The notes below the pieces were generated by a model. The model saw nothing but the letters and a program-made list of their open reading frames with translations. It had not been told where the DNA came from and did not search any database. The translations under genes were made by a program, and so were the position numbers. From the NCBI RefSeq assembly GCF_024519435.1, contig NZ_JALJRZ010000002.1, forward strand, positions 248,001 to 312,000: a DNA stretch of 64,000 nt. The letters are read 5' to 3'. How positions within the stretch are numbered: the first letter of the stretch is position 1; each line of letters starts with the position of its first letter. Positions 16,743-26,006 of this stretch are shown here, one piece after another. This DNA is from Terrabacter sp. Ter38. GTDB lineage: Bacteria > Actinomycetota > Actinomycetes > Actinomycetales > Dermatophilaceae.

Positions 16743-17018
16743 TCAGTACTGCGACGAGGTGCTGCGCTGCTGCTGGACCTCGTGGTCGATCGTCGACTTC
16801 ATCTCGGTGAGCAGCTTCTGGGCCTTCTGGAGCTCGGGACGGTGCGTGCCGGTCCACTCCTGCTCGAACTGCTTGGAGTCGTCACCCTGCCAGTTCTGCT
16901 TCAGGGACTCGACCTCCTGGTCGACCTTCGTGATGAGCTTCTGGATGGCCTCCGCCTGCTGCTGCAGGACGTTGCCCTGAGCGTTGACCTCATCGTCGTT
17001 CATTCCGAGCCAAGCCAT
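16743..17018 (-). CDS. WXG100-family (EsxA/EsxB-like) protein
   Basis: A 91-residue WXG100 protein, with the turn NWQGDD near residues 42-47 between two helices rich in Glu, Gln and Lys. It resembles type VII substrates or partner proteins and is the same length as its neighbour. No obvious YxxxD/E export signal is present near the end (QQQRSTSSQY). The start at 17018 has a good AAGGAG ribosome binding site. It is first of the two-gene unit and lies 355 bp from the EssC-like gene. That gap contains a long inverted repeat (17291-17363) next to EssC and a palindromic operator-like element (17194-17211) upstream of this gene. Confidence 0.9.
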   Translation of the reverse strand: MAWLGMNDDEVNAQGNVLQQQAEAIQKLITKVDQEVESLKQNWQGDDSKQFEQEWTGTHRPELQKAQKLLTEMKSTIDHEVQQQRSTSSQY

Positions 17019-17191
17019 GACCTTCTCCTTTGCCTGTGTTCCCCCGACTGATTCGGGAAGTTCTCTTCCGGACCAACCGTGCAGGCCCGCGCTGTGCCAA
17101 CTCCTCGACGTCCGCTGGGCCTGCGGGCAGTTCGTCCCGATGGGCGGCTTTCGTCGACATGCAGCAACCTATGTCAGCCCTCGGGGGGTGT

Positions 17192-17211
17192 CGATGGGGA
17201 GCACTCCCCAT
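17192..17211. promoter_or_regulatory. Operator-like palindrome upstream of the WXG100 genes
   Basis: ATGGGGAG-CA-CTCCCCAT (17194-17211) is a perfect 8-bp inverted repeat. Read with two more bases, CGATGGGGAGCACTCCCC (17192-17209) matches 17 of 18 bases at 40140-40157, upstream of the other transcription unit of this locus. It begins about 174 nt upstream of the WXG100 start. A possible -10 (TAGGTT on the minus strand) follows about 20 nt downstream, so the element would sit at or just above the -35. The regulator is unknown. Confidence 0.65.
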
Positions 17212-17290
17212 GATCCGTGACCCCGGTGGAGCACCGATGGCGTATGCCGTGTGCCCCGGCCGACTCCCCTGAGCCCCAACGCTTTCCCGC

Positions 17291-17363
17291 CGCAACACAC
17301 CGAGAAGGTCGCAACCCACCGGGATCCGATCCCGGTGCGTCGTGACCTGCTCGGTGTGTTGCG
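17291..17363 (-). terminator. Large nested inverted repeat after the EssC-like gene, probable terminator
   Basis: Outer arms CGCAACACACCGAG (17291-17304) and CTCGGTGTGTTGCG (17350-17363) pair perfectly. Six further positions extend the stem with one mismatch. Inside lies a second perfect 9-bp hairpin, CACCGGGAT-CCG-ATCCCGGTG (17317-17337). It starts 10 bp after the EssC-like stop and so probably ends the long operon, though its size is unusual for a simple terminator. Confidence 0.7.
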
Positions 17364-17373
17364 AGGGGGAGGG

Positions 17374-20300
17374 TCATGGGCGGGCCACCTGGAGCAGCTC
17401 GAACTTGCCCTTCTCGATGATGAAACCGCGGCCCGGGGGGAGCTCTGCCCGGTTGAGGGCGGGGAGGTTGGCCTTGAAGACGGAGAGCCCCTCGTTGCCG
17501 TCGGGATGCAGCGCGATGCCGGAGCGCGACGTCTTGAGCAGGGCCTGGAGCCCGAAGTTGCTGCTGAAGAAGGCGGCCTCGCCCTCGGCCACGACGAGCT
17601 GGTCGTTGTCGACGCACGCCTTGGCGAGCGTCGTCAGGGCGTTCTCGGCACCCGACGGCGCGAGGTCGTCGATGCGCTCGACGACGACGGCGATCGGCCT
17701 CGTGACGCGCCCCTCCTCGATCTCGGCGGCGAGCCGGGTCGCGAGCGCCGAGGAGGCGTCGCCGCCCACGGCGGTCTCGGCCCAGATGCCGAGGTCGAGC
17801 AGCTCCGACGTGCGACGCGGGGTCATGAGGTAGAGCGCCGAGGCGGAGCTGAACCGGAAGAGCCCGGCCGCGGTCGTCGCGACGGCGGTCGTGCGTCCCG
17901 AGCCGGACGGACCGGTGATGATGAACGTGCCTCTGGGGTCGAAGCCGATCGGCTCGAGGGTCGAGGACGCGACCCCGACGACGGGACGCCCGCCGAACTC
18001 CGACGGCAGGTCCCCGAGAGGGATGATCTCGGCGAGGCTCTCGATCGGAGGCGCCTGGCTGACACCGGCCTTGCGGGTCGCGTCGGCGAAGGCCTCGATC
18101 GCGGCGGCCTGCACGGTGACGTCGGACGAGCCGCCGAGCACCGCGACCTGCACCTCGGACCCGGCCATGAGCCCCCGCCCCGGGGGTGAGGCCATCGTCA
18201 GGACGTCCCCGGGGACGCCGAAGACGGAGTAGTCGTCGACGTTGCTCATGCGCAGGATGATCCGGCCCTGCACGGCCGCGGCGAGGTTCGTCGGAAGGCC
18301 GGTGCGCTGGTCGGACGCGATGATGAAGTGGACCCCGACCGGCCTGCCGTCGGCGGCCAGACCGGCCAGCATGTCGAGCCACGGGAAGCGGCCGCCGACC
18401 TCGTAGGCCTGTCGGAATGCCGTCATGTTGTCGATGAGGACGATGACGCGCGGCTCGTCGGGACGGCCGGCGATGCGGCGGTAGTCGGTGATCGTCGCGG
18501 CGCTGACGGCGGAGTAGCGCGAGGCGCGCTCGTCGATCGTGGCGCGCAGCGTGCGCAGGAGGCGGACGACGCGCTCGTGGTCACCGCCGGGGATGATCGA
18601 GCCGACGTGCGGCAGGGACTCGAGCATCGCGAGGCCACGGTTGCCGAAGTCGAGGCCGTAGACGTGGCAGGGTCCGCCGCGCACCGTGTAGCCGGCCGCG
18701 ATCGCCATGGAGCGCAGGAAGACGGACTTGCCGGAGCCCGACGTGCCGTAGATCGCGATGTTGCCCTCCTTGTCGGGACGGAACGCGATCTCGGGCTGGG
18801 CCTGGTTGTCGGGGTCGTCGGCGATGCCGAAGACGAGCTCGTCGTCGCGGCGCTGCGTCGGCAGGGTCGCGAGGTCGTAGACGGCCCGCATGTCGGGCAG
18901 CCACGGCTTGCGCGGCTTCGGCAGCTCGGCGACGCGGGCGGCCCGGCCGAGCGTGCTGACGAGTCGCTGGATGTCGGTGGGCCCGAGGTCGGCGGCCTCG
19001 TCGGCGCCCTCGACGCGGGGCGGCTCCCACTCGACGCCCCGGCCGAAGGTCAGCGTCTCGACCTTCATGTCGGGCGGCGGGGGGACGTCGGAGGTCCACC
19101 CTCCGGCATACCCCGTCTGGAAGGGGACGAGCCGGCCGGGGCCGGTCTTGGACACGGCGCGGCCGGGGAGGGCCGGGTCGAAGAAGGCCGCCTCCTTGGA
19201 GCCGAGCACGTCCTCGGAGTCGTTCTCGTCGGCCATCCGCAGCGCCATGCGGAGGTTAGTGTTGGCGCGGAGGTTGTCCTTGATGACGCCCGCGGGCCGC
19301 TGGGTCGCGAGGATGAGGTGCAGGCCGAGCGACCGGCCGCGCTGGGCGACGTTGACGACGCCGTCGACGAACTCGGGCACCTCCTGAACGAGCGCCGCGA
19401 ACTCGTCGACGACGAGGATGAGCGACGGCGGGGCCTCCACCTCTCCACGACGCTCGAGCTCGAGCAGGTCCTTGGCCTTGTGCCGGGCCAGGAGGTGCTC
19501 GCGGTAGTGCAGCTCGGCCGCGAGAGAGGCGAGGGCACGACGCACGAGGTGCGGCGACAGGTCGGTGACGAGCCCCACGGTGTGCGGCAGCTTGACGCAG
19601 TCCCGGAAGGCCGAGCCACCCTTGTAGTCGACGAGCAGGAAGGTGACGCGCTGCGGGGAGTGGGCCGCCGCCATGCCGAGGATCCAGGCCTGGAGCAGCT
19701 CGGACTTGCCGGCACCGGTGGTGCCGCCGACGAGGGCGTGGGGGCCGTCGGAGCGGATGTCGACGGAGAACGTGCCCTGACTCGACTGGCCGACGATGGC
19801 GCGCAGGTTGCCGGGCTTGCGCGGCAGCACGGCGGGCGCGTACGGACCGGTGAGGATCGAGCGCGACTCGCCCCACTTCTCGATGACGGCCTCCTCGGAG
19901 CTCGCGAGGTCGGTGCCCGTGAGGGTGAGGAGCGAGACGGCGCGGGGCAGGTCGCTCGCGTCGTCGACGGGGACGCCGGCGTCGACGACCGGCGCGAGCT
20001 GGCGGGCGCAGGCCATCGCCTCGTCGTAGCCGATGCGGTCGACGGCGACCGGCTGGACCTCCTCGCCGGCGTGGACGTAGCCGGCGAGCGAGCTCTGGTC
20101 GTCGCTGACGACGAGGAAGGTGTGGCAGGCCGCCGGGAGCAGCTGCTGGGTCTCGGCGACCCAGAGCACGACGACACCCTGGTGGTGACCGCGCTCGGCG
20201 ATGGCGACGAGACGGCTTCGGTCGATGGGCGCGTCGCTCTCGACGAGCACGAGGACGGTCGGGCGCTCGGCGCTGGCCTGCTCCCGCTCCTTCGCGGTGC

Positions 20301-21774
20301 CCTTGGCGTCGATGATGTCCTCGAGGGCGTCCGCGAGCGCCGAGCAGGCCGGGGCGCTGGCAGCGAGGTGGTCGGTGCCGATCGGGCTGTGCGGCGACGT
20401 CGTGTGGGGCAGCCACTTGAGGAAGTCCCAGTCGCGGGCCGAGCCGCCCGAGGCGAAGGAGCAGACGACGAGCTCGGCGGGCGAGTGCAGCGCCGCCGTC
20501 TGGAGCACGACCGAGCGTGCGGCACCGAGGGCGTTGCCGCGCTGGCCCGCGACGCCGATGGCGCCGTCGGCGAGCGGGCTGGCGACGATCGGCACGTCGT
20601 GGACGACCTCGACGCCGTGCAGCTGCTCGGAGACCTCGAGCCACGCCTCGGCCTTGGAGCGACCGACGGCCGGCATCTTGATCGCGGAGCGGGACGGCCG
20701 GGTGCCGAGCCCGAGCCGCAGCTCGGCGTAGCCGTTGCCGTCACGTCGGCGGGTCCAGAGCAGGGCGCTCCGGTCGCGCACGGCGGTCAGGCAGTCGACG
20801 CCGCTGGGGTGCTCCCCGCGACGGGTGTGGCCCTCGACCTCGAGGGAGCCGCGGATGCGCTGCGAGAGCAGGGCGAGGTCCTCCGTGAAGTCCTCCATCG
20901 CCTGCGCGAAGTCCTTCTTCTGCTGGCGGCGGGCCTCGTAGTAGGTGCCGGCCATCATGACCGGCATCATCAGCATGAAGACGATGGAGAACGGACTCTT
21001 GGTGATGGCGAAGAGCACGGCCCCCATGAGCAGCGGGACCACCATGGCGACGAGCGGCATCGGGTTGGGCTTGCCACGCTCGGGCAGGTCGGGGACCTGG
21101 AACTCCTGGCCCGAGAAGACCGGCGCCACGCGCGGCGACCGTGAGAACGCGACGGTGCCGGCGTCGCCCGAGAGCACACCGCTGCCGGGTCGGGTCACGA
21201 CACCGTCGCCCTCCAGGTGCACCTCCAGCTCGGTGTCGCCGACGCGCACGACGTCGCCGCTCTTGAGGTGGGCGCGGGTGACCTGCTGCCCCCCGGCCGT
21301 GATGCCGTTGGCCGAGCCGAGGTCGACGACCTCGACGACCTCCTGGATGACGAGCTTGGCGTGCCTGCGCGACACGGACTCGTCGGACAGCTGCACCTCG
21401 CTGCCGCGGCCGCGGCCGATGTATGCCGTCCCGCGGGCCAGCGGGAACTCGCGTCCGGCGTCGGGACCCGATCGGATGTAGGCGACAGCCGCGGGCCGGC
21501 CGCGGTCGACGAAGCCCTCACCGGCGCGGGTCGTCGAGACGCGCATGCCGGACTGCAGGCCACTCTCGGCGACGGTCGCACGCGGGTCGAGATCCCGCAT
21601 GTCCTGGTCGACGAGGGCGAGCGTCATCGGGGCGTCGACCCCGAGCACGCCCGAGCGGTTCGGGTCGGCCGCCGCGAGGTAGGCGGCGAGGTCCCCGACC
21701 GTGGTCGCGGAGTCCGTCGTCGCGACGAGGTCGGTCTCACGGTCTCCCGACCGGAGGACGAACTTCAGCTTCAC
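17374..21774 (-). CDS. FHA-FtsK/SpoIIIE ATPase, EssC-like motor of a type VII-like system
   Basis: A 1466-residue membrane ATPase. Order: beta-rich N-terminal domain (1-85, ubiquitin-like or degenerate FHA), FHA domain (about 95-185, with GRGRGSEV, SRRH at 135-138 and SANG at 154-157), two transmembrane helices (about 239-278), then three FtsK-type modules. Module 1 has Walker A GTTGAGKS (684-691) and Walker B LILVVDEF. Module 2 has GTSGSGKS (1010-1017) and VIVLIDN. Module 3 has GPSGSGRT (1288-1295), where the Lys is Arg, so it is probably inactive. FHA fusion is characteristic of Firmicutes-type EssC rather than mycobacterial EccC. The start overlaps the transglutaminase-like gene by ATGA. 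It likely exports the neighbouring WXG100 proteins; EccB, EccD, EccE and MycP genes are absent. Confidence 0.92.
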   Translation of the reverse strand: MKLKFVLRSGDRETDLVATTDSATTVGDLAAYLAAADPNRSGVLGVDAPMTLALVDQDMRDLDPRATVAESGLQSGMRVSTTRAGEGFVDRGRPAAVAYIRSGPDAGREFPLARGTAYIGRGRGSEVQLSDESVSRRHAKLVIQEVVEVVDLGSANGITAGGQQVTRAHLKSGDVVRVGDTELEVHLEGDGVVTRPGSGVLSGDAGTVAFSRSPRVAPVFSGQEFQVPDLPERGKPNPMPLVAMVVPLLMGAVLFAITKSPFSIVFMLMMPVMMAGTYYEARRQQKKDFAQAMEDFTEDLALLSQRIRGSLEVEGHTRRGEHPSGVDCLTAVRDRSALLWTRRRDGNGYAELRLGLGTRPSRSAIKMPAVGRSKAEAWLEVSEQLHGVEVVHDVPIVASPLADGAIGVAGQRGNALGAARSVVLQTAALHSPAELVVCSFASGGSARDWDFLKWLPHTTSPHSPIGTDHLAASAPACSALADALEDIIDAKGTAKEREQASAERPTVLVLVESDAPIDRSRLVAIAERGHHQGVVVLWVAETQQLLPAACHTFLVVSDDQSSLAGYVHAGEEVQPVAVDRIGYDEAMACARQLAPVVDAGVPVDDASDLPRAVSLLTLTGTDLASSEEAVIEKWGESRSILTGPYAPAVLPRKPGNLRAIVGQSSQGTFSVDIRSDGPHALVGGTTGAGKSELLQAWILGMAAAHSPQRVTFLLVDYKGGSAFRDCVKLPHTVGLVTDLSPHLVRRALASLAAELHYREHLLARHKAKDLLELERRGEVEAPPSLILVVDEFAALVQEVPEFVDGVVNVAQRGRSLGLHLILATQRPAGVIKDNLRANTNLRMALRMADENDSEDVLGSKEAAFFDPALPGRAVSKTGPGRLVPFQTGYAGGWTSDVPPPPDMKVETLTFGRGVEWEPPRVEGADEAADLGPTDIQRLVSTLGRAARVAELPKPRKPWLPDMRAVYDLATLPTQRRDDELVFGIADDPDNQAQPEIAFRPDKEGNIAIYGTSGSGKSVFLRSMAIAAGYTVRGGPCHVYGLDFGNRGLAMLESLPHVGSIIPGGDHERVVRLLRTLRATIDERASRYSAVSAATITDYRRIAGRPDEPRVIVLIDNMTAFRQAYEVGGRFPWLDMLAGLAADGRPVGVHFIIASDQRTGLPTNLAAAVQGRIILRMSNVDDYSVFGVPGDVLTMASPPGRGLMAGSEVQVAVLGGSSDVTVQAAAIEAFADATRKAGVSQAPPIESLAEIIPLGDLPSEFGGRPVVGVASSTLEPIGFDPRGTFIITGPSGSGRTTAVATTAAGLFRFSSASALYLMTPRRTSELLDLGIWAETAVGGDASSALATRLAAEIEEGRVTRPIAVVVERIDDLAPSGAENALTTLAKACVDNDQLVVAEGEAAFFSSNFGLQALLKTSRSGIALHPDGNEGLSVFKANLPALNRAELPPGRGFIIEKGKFELLQVARP

Positions 21775-24506
21775 GCGTCACCCTTCGTGCTGTTCGAGGC
21801 GTTCGAGGTCGAGCCCGATCCGCGACGGCTGCCGCCGCGGCGTCCTGCGTCACCGCTCGTCGGGGCGGTCGTGCCGATCCCGGCCTTGGTGGCCTTGCCC
21901 CGACGGGTGGGCTGCTGCGGCCGACCCTGCTGGCGCGAGGTCCGCGCGAGGGCCGGGCCGAGACCGGACCCGGTGGGCAGGTGGTCACGGAAGGTCCGCA
22001 GCGAGACGTCGCCGCGGAGCTTCTGCCAGAACGACTGTCCGGAGCGGATGCGCTTGCGTGCCGTCTCGACGTCGTCCCAGAAGGCCTCGACCTCCTCCGG
22101 CGTCGGCTCGGCGACGTCGAAGACGTGACCGTTGGCGGCGGCCGCGAGCGGCACGAGCGCCAGGCTCTGTCGAGTCGGCACGTCGCCCCCCGTCGTGGAC
22201 AACGGCTCCGTGTCGGCGCTCGGGGGGAGGGGCCCGTGGGCCGGGACGGGAGCGCCCATGAGGGCGCCGTCGACGACCGGGCTCGGTTTCGCGAGCGGCG
22301 GTCCGTAGACGTGCTCCTCGAGGGCGCGCGCCTGCTCGAGGCGAGTCCCCTTGACCGGCAGCGGCATCCGCAGGTCTCGGGCGGTGTCGACCACCTCGCG
22401 CCATCCGCCGCTGACGCGGCTCGCGGTCGCGCCGGTCGTGCGCCGGCGACGACGCCGCAGCCACTTGGCGAGTCGGATCGCGCCGTAGACGACGAGGAGG
22501 ACGAGAAGCGGCACGACGACGAAGAAGATGAGCCAGCGCAGCCAGTCCGGCCAGTTGTCGGGGTCGAGCGGGTTCTTGTCGTCCTTGGGCGGGTTCTTCA
22601 GCTGGGTCGCGTTCTGCGCCTGGTCGGGACCCTGGAGGACGCTCGGCGGGTTGTTGGCCGCGGGCGGCGGCACCTGGGCGCCGGTCTTCTTCTCCTCGGA
22701 CTTCTGGATAAGCTGCTGCGGCTTCTTGTTGCGGTCGGGGACGAACTGCTTCCAGTAGATCGGCTGCCACGAGCCGTTCGACGTCGCCACCTCGACCCAC
22801 GCGTGGACGTCCTTGCCCTTGATCGCGCCGGTGGCGTCGGGCTCGGCGCCGAGGACGACGCGGGCCGGCACGCCGAGGCGGTTGGCCGCGAGGGCGAGCG
22901 CGGAGGCGTACTGCTCGTCGTTGCCGGCCAGCTGGGTGGCCTTCATGAACTGGGTCATCCGCCGCAGGCTGTGACCGGGGAGGAAGACGTTCTGGTAGTC
23001 ACCGGGCGCGCCGCCGTCGGTGTAGGCGCCGTCCTGCATGGCCTTGGCCACGGCGACGACCTTCTGCCACTGGCCGTCGACGCGCTCGGTCCAGGGCGAG
23101 ATCTTGTCGTCGATGAAGGTGAGGTCCTGGCTGTCGACGACGGTGCCATCAGCCACGTCCACGTCCTCGGGCAGCGCCGCGTCGACCTTCTGGGCGAGGG
23201 CGCTGACGGTGTACGTGTCACCCGCCTGGAGCTTCTCCGGCAGCACGCCGGTGTTGGTGTCCACGTTGAAGCGCAGGTCGTCGGCGAGCTGGTCCCCCCG
23301 GGAGCCGCCGAAGTCGAGACCCGTGACGGTGCCGAACGTCGGCAACCAGACGTCGCTGTAGCCACCGGCTGGCACGCCGACGGTCGCGGTGACCGGGTCC
23401 CCGGCCCCCTCCGCGGCGATGTGGCTGCCGACCTTGCGGAAGCTCGTGCCCTCCGGGTCCTCGCCCGTGCCGAGGTTGGCGACGTTGCCGGCGCCCCACA
23501 CGAAGTCGTCGTAGGAGTCGAGCGCGGCGATGCGCACCGGGACACCGGCCGGAAGTCCCTTGACCGTGAGCAGCGTCTTGTCGAAGAGCTCGGAGCCGTT
23601 GGGCTCGGTGTACTGGCGGAAGCCGGCGAGCGGCGAGGAGTACTGCGTCACGTCGAAGGGCGGCTGGAGCCCGGTGCGGATCACCGTACGGTCGGCCGGG
23701 TCGGCGCCGGGCAGCATCGGACCGACGAAGAAGCCACCGACGGTCGCGACCGCGAGCAGGGCCGCAGTGGTGACCGCACGCGTCGCGCGGCCCGCGCCGT
23801 TCTGCAGCGCGGGTCGGTTGCGGTTGCTGCGCAACGCCGTCCACCCGATCGCGACGAGCGCGAAGAGTGCTCCCTGGAGCAGCACGCCCGCGGGCGTCAG
23901 GGTGCCGAGCACGATCGACGCGACGAGCAGCACCACCGGTGCGACGAGCGCGGTCACCGCACCGGTCCACCGGCGCGCCACGCCGTAGGTCAGCGACCCG
24001 CCGACGAGCGCGAAGAGGAACGGCAGGGCCATGTAGGGGCCCTCGGAGTCGACGGGAGGCAGCGCGGTCAGCAGCTCCTTCCAGCCGGGCACGGCCATGT
24101 GCACGAGGGTCGCGAAGGTCTCGCCCGACGGGATGAACCCGGCGATGAGGTCCTCGCGCACCGCGAGCGGACCACCGAGGAGGAGGTATGCGGCCGCGAT
24201 CGCGAGCAGCGTGAGCACTCCGGGCGCCCGGAAGGTCGCGGTCACGTGGGCGACGAGCACTCCGATGACGAGACCGGCGAGGCCGACCCAGAGCCAACCG
24301 AGGCCGAAGAACGTCGTGCGGAAGCCGACGAGGGCGAGGCCCACGAGCACGACGGTGAAGCCGGCGTCGACGAGGTGGGCGGTGCTGGGCCGCAGACGCG
24401 ACAGCTGCGTGCGGACGCGCTCACCCGCGGACGGGGGGGCGACCAGTGCGGACGGGGGCGGTGCAGGGATCGAGCCGGCAGCGCCGGGCGACGTCGGAGA
24501 GCTCAT
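21771..24506 (-). CDS. Transglutaminase-like membrane protein, probable pseudoenzyme
   Basis: A 911-residue protein with about six or seven N-terminal transmembrane helices (50-265), an outer domain (270-620), another helix (about 650-675) and a basic cytoplasmic tail. The outer part carries a transglutaminase-like core: GNDEQYA (528-534), LGVPARVVLG (544-553) and HAW (568-570). The position of the catalytic Cys is Asp530 and that of the third triad residue is Tyr584, so catalysis by the usual mechanism is not expected. It overlaps both neighbours by ATGA (DUF58 gene upstream, EssC-like gene downstream). The transglutaminase/DUF58/MoxR trio is a common module in bacteria, usually linked to envelope functions. 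Confidence 0.88.
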   Translation of the reverse strand: MSSPTSPGAAGSIPAPPPSALVAPPSAGERVRTQLSRLRPSTAHLVDAGFTVVLVGLALVGFRTTFFGLGWLWVGLAGLVIGVLVAHVTATFRAPGVLTLLAIAAAYLLLGGPLAVREDLIAGFIPSGETFATLVHMAVPGWKELLTALPPVDSEGPYMALPFLFALVGGSLTYGVARRWTGAVTALVAPVVLLVASIVLGTLTPAGVLLQGALFALVAIGWTALRSNRNRPALQNGAGRATRAVTTAALLAVATVGGFFVGPMLPGADPADRTVIRTGLQPPFDVTQYSSPLAGFRQYTEPNGSELFDKTLLTVKGLPAGVPVRIAALDSYDDFVWGAGNVANLGTGEDPEGTSFRKVGSHIAAEGAGDPVTATVGVPAGGYSDVWLPTFGTVTGLDFGGSRGDQLADDLRFNVDTNTGVLPEKLQAGDTYTVSALAQKVDAALPEDVDVADGTVVDSQDLTFIDDKISPWTERVDGQWQKVVAVAKAMQDGAYTDGGAPGDYQNVFLPGHSLRRMTQFMKATQLAGNDEQYASALALAANRLGVPARVVLGAEPDATGAIKGKDVHAWVEVATSNGSWQPIYWKQFVPDRNKKPQQLIQKSEEKKTGAQVPPPAANNPPSVLQGPDQAQNATQLKNPPKDDKNPLDPDNWPDWLRWLIFFVVVPLLVLLVVYGAIRLAKWLRRRRRRTTGATASRVSGGWREVVDTARDLRMPLPVKGTRLEQARALEEHVYGPPLAKPSPVVDGALMGAPVPAHGPLPPSADTEPLSTTGGDVPTRQSLALVPLAAAANGHVFDVAEPTPEEVEAFWDDVETARKRIRSGQSFWQKLRGDVSLRTFRDHLPTGSGLGPALARTSRQQGRPQQPTRRGKATKAGIGTTAPTSGDAGRRGGSRRGSGSTSNASNSTKGDA

Positions 24507-25975
24507 CGGGCCACCCCTCCGACGAGAAGCGTGCGGAGGTCCTCGAGCGCGGGGAGCGTGAGGATGACGAGCCCGCCGCCACGACGGATGCCGTGGTCGG
24601 CCTGCGGGTCGATGACGACGATGACGCGCGTGACCTCGGGCGGGAACTGCCCGGCCGCGCGCTGCAGCTCGATGAACGGACGGTGCGGACCGGTGACGAT
24701 GAAGCAGGTGCTCGTGTCGGGGGCCAGCTCGGCGGCGTCGAGGGAGGTCGTGAAGAGGTCGACGGGCCCGGGCTCGACCCGGGACATCGCGTCGAGACCG
24801 ACCTGCGGCACCGCCTTCGTGACCTTCTGCGACCCGCAGACGATGGTGCAGTCCTGCTCGTCGAGCATGACGCGCACCATGATCGAGGAGCCGACCGAGA
24901 TGGCCGTCTCGACGTCGGCCTGGATCGCCGTGGGGGCGTTCGCCGCCATGACGTCCCGCTCGACGTCCCGGTCGGTGCGGCCGGTCTTGCCGTGACCTGA
25001 CCGGTACTGCTCCGGGTCCGGGTCGACGAGGATCGTCACGTGCGACCGGCGCGTGTCGAGGAACTGGCGCACGAGGAGCTTGCCGGCCTTGGCGGAGCTG
25101 CGCCAGTGGATGTAGCGGCGCTCGTCGCCGGGCTGGTACTCGCGCAGCGCGTGGAAGGCCAGGTCGCTCATCGAGACGTCCTCGGTGGTGCTGCCCTCGA
25201 GGTCGCGCAGCAGACCCGCGCCGAGCGACTCGAGCGCGACGGTGCGCGGGTGGACGAAGAGCTCGGTGCGCTCGGTCCACGTCAGGGTGCGGCGCATGAG
25301 ACCGAGCGGGTCTCCCTGGACCGTCGTCGCGGGCCCGACCTGGATGACGCCGCGGCGCGACGTCGGCACGACGAAGAGCTCCTCGTGGGCGTGGCCCGGC
25401 GTCAGGGCCGGGAGCACGAAGCGCGCGGCCGACAGGCCCACGGGCAGCTCGACGAGGATCGGCAGCATGGGGGTGCGAGCCTCGTTGGTGACGAGGATGC
25501 GCCCGGTCGCGGGGTCGCCGACGACGACGCGGCGCGGGTCGACCTCGGCGAGGATCCGGACCTTCGTGCGACCGAGGGCGAGGACGAAGCAGATCGCGAA
25601 GAGGAGCAGGGCCGCCCCCGCGACCATGAGCAGCTCGGTCCAGCCCCAGCGGGCCCCGACGAACCAGCAGACGAGACCGAGCGCGAGGATCGTCCAGCCG
25701 AGCGGCGAGACCCACCGGAGGACGCCGGCGACCGGGCGCCACACGCCCTCGGTCTGACCGGCCACCTGCACGATGGATCGCGTGATCGGCGCGGTGATCT
25801 GGCGGATCCCACGGCTCGTCGTGCCGGTCACGGCCCGCGCCCGCGCGCCGGTGGCCGCCGTCGGGACGGACGCCGCCACGGGCGCGCCGGCACCGGCCGG
25901 CGCCCCCCGGCGTGACGGCATACGGAAGCGGCCGGCGCGACGCGACGACGTGGCCCCCTGGTCCTGCTGGGTCAT
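24503..25975 (-). CDS. DUF58 domain membrane protein
   Basis: A 490-residue protein with a basic Ala/Arg-rich N terminus (1-75), two transmembrane helices (about 88-135), a beta-rich region and then the DUF58 signature REYQPGDERRYIHWRSSAKAGK (near 285-305), which belongs to a von Willebrand A-like domain. DUF58 proteins almost always pair with MoxR ATPases and are thought to be their partners, perhaps as a metal-dependent adhesion module. The stop overlaps the ATG of the transglutaminase-like gene, and MoxR lies 31 bp upstream. The exact role in this locus is not known. Confidence 0.9.
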   Translation of the reverse strand: MTQQDQGATSSRRAGRFRMPSRRGAPAGAGAPVAASVPTAATGARARAVTGTTSRGIRQITAPITRSIVQVAGQTEGVWRPVAGVLRWVSPLGWTILALGLVCWFVGARWGWTELLMVAGAALLLFAICFVLALGRTKVRILAEVDPRRVVVGDPATGRILVTNEARTPMLPILVELPVGLSAARFVLPALTPGHAHEELFVVPTSRRGVIQVGPATTVQGDPLGLMRRTLTWTERTELFVHPRTVALESLGAGLLRDLEGSTTEDVSMSDLAFHALREYQPGDERRYIHWRSSAKAGKLLVRQFLDTRRSHVTILVDPDPEQYRSGHGKTGRTDRDVERDVMAANAPTAIQADVETAISVGSSIMVRVMLDEQDCTIVCGSQKVTKAVPQVGLDAMSRVEPGPVDLFTTSLDAAELAPDTSTCFIVTGPHRPFIELQRAAGQFPPEVTRVIVVIDPQADHGIRRGGGLVILTLPALEDLRTLLVGGVAR

Positions 25976-26006
25976 GCGGTCCCCTTGGTTGCTTCGACGG
26001 TCGCGG

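Noticed and set aside
18328-21144. Long plus-strand open frame opposite the EssC-like gene
   Set aside because: Antisense shadow of a gene with three recognisable ATPase modules.
24507-25742. Upstream extension of the transglutaminase-like frame through the DUF58 gene
   Set aside because: It would overlap the DUF58 coding sequence completely; the ATG at 24506 overlaps the DUF58 stop as expected for coupled genes.
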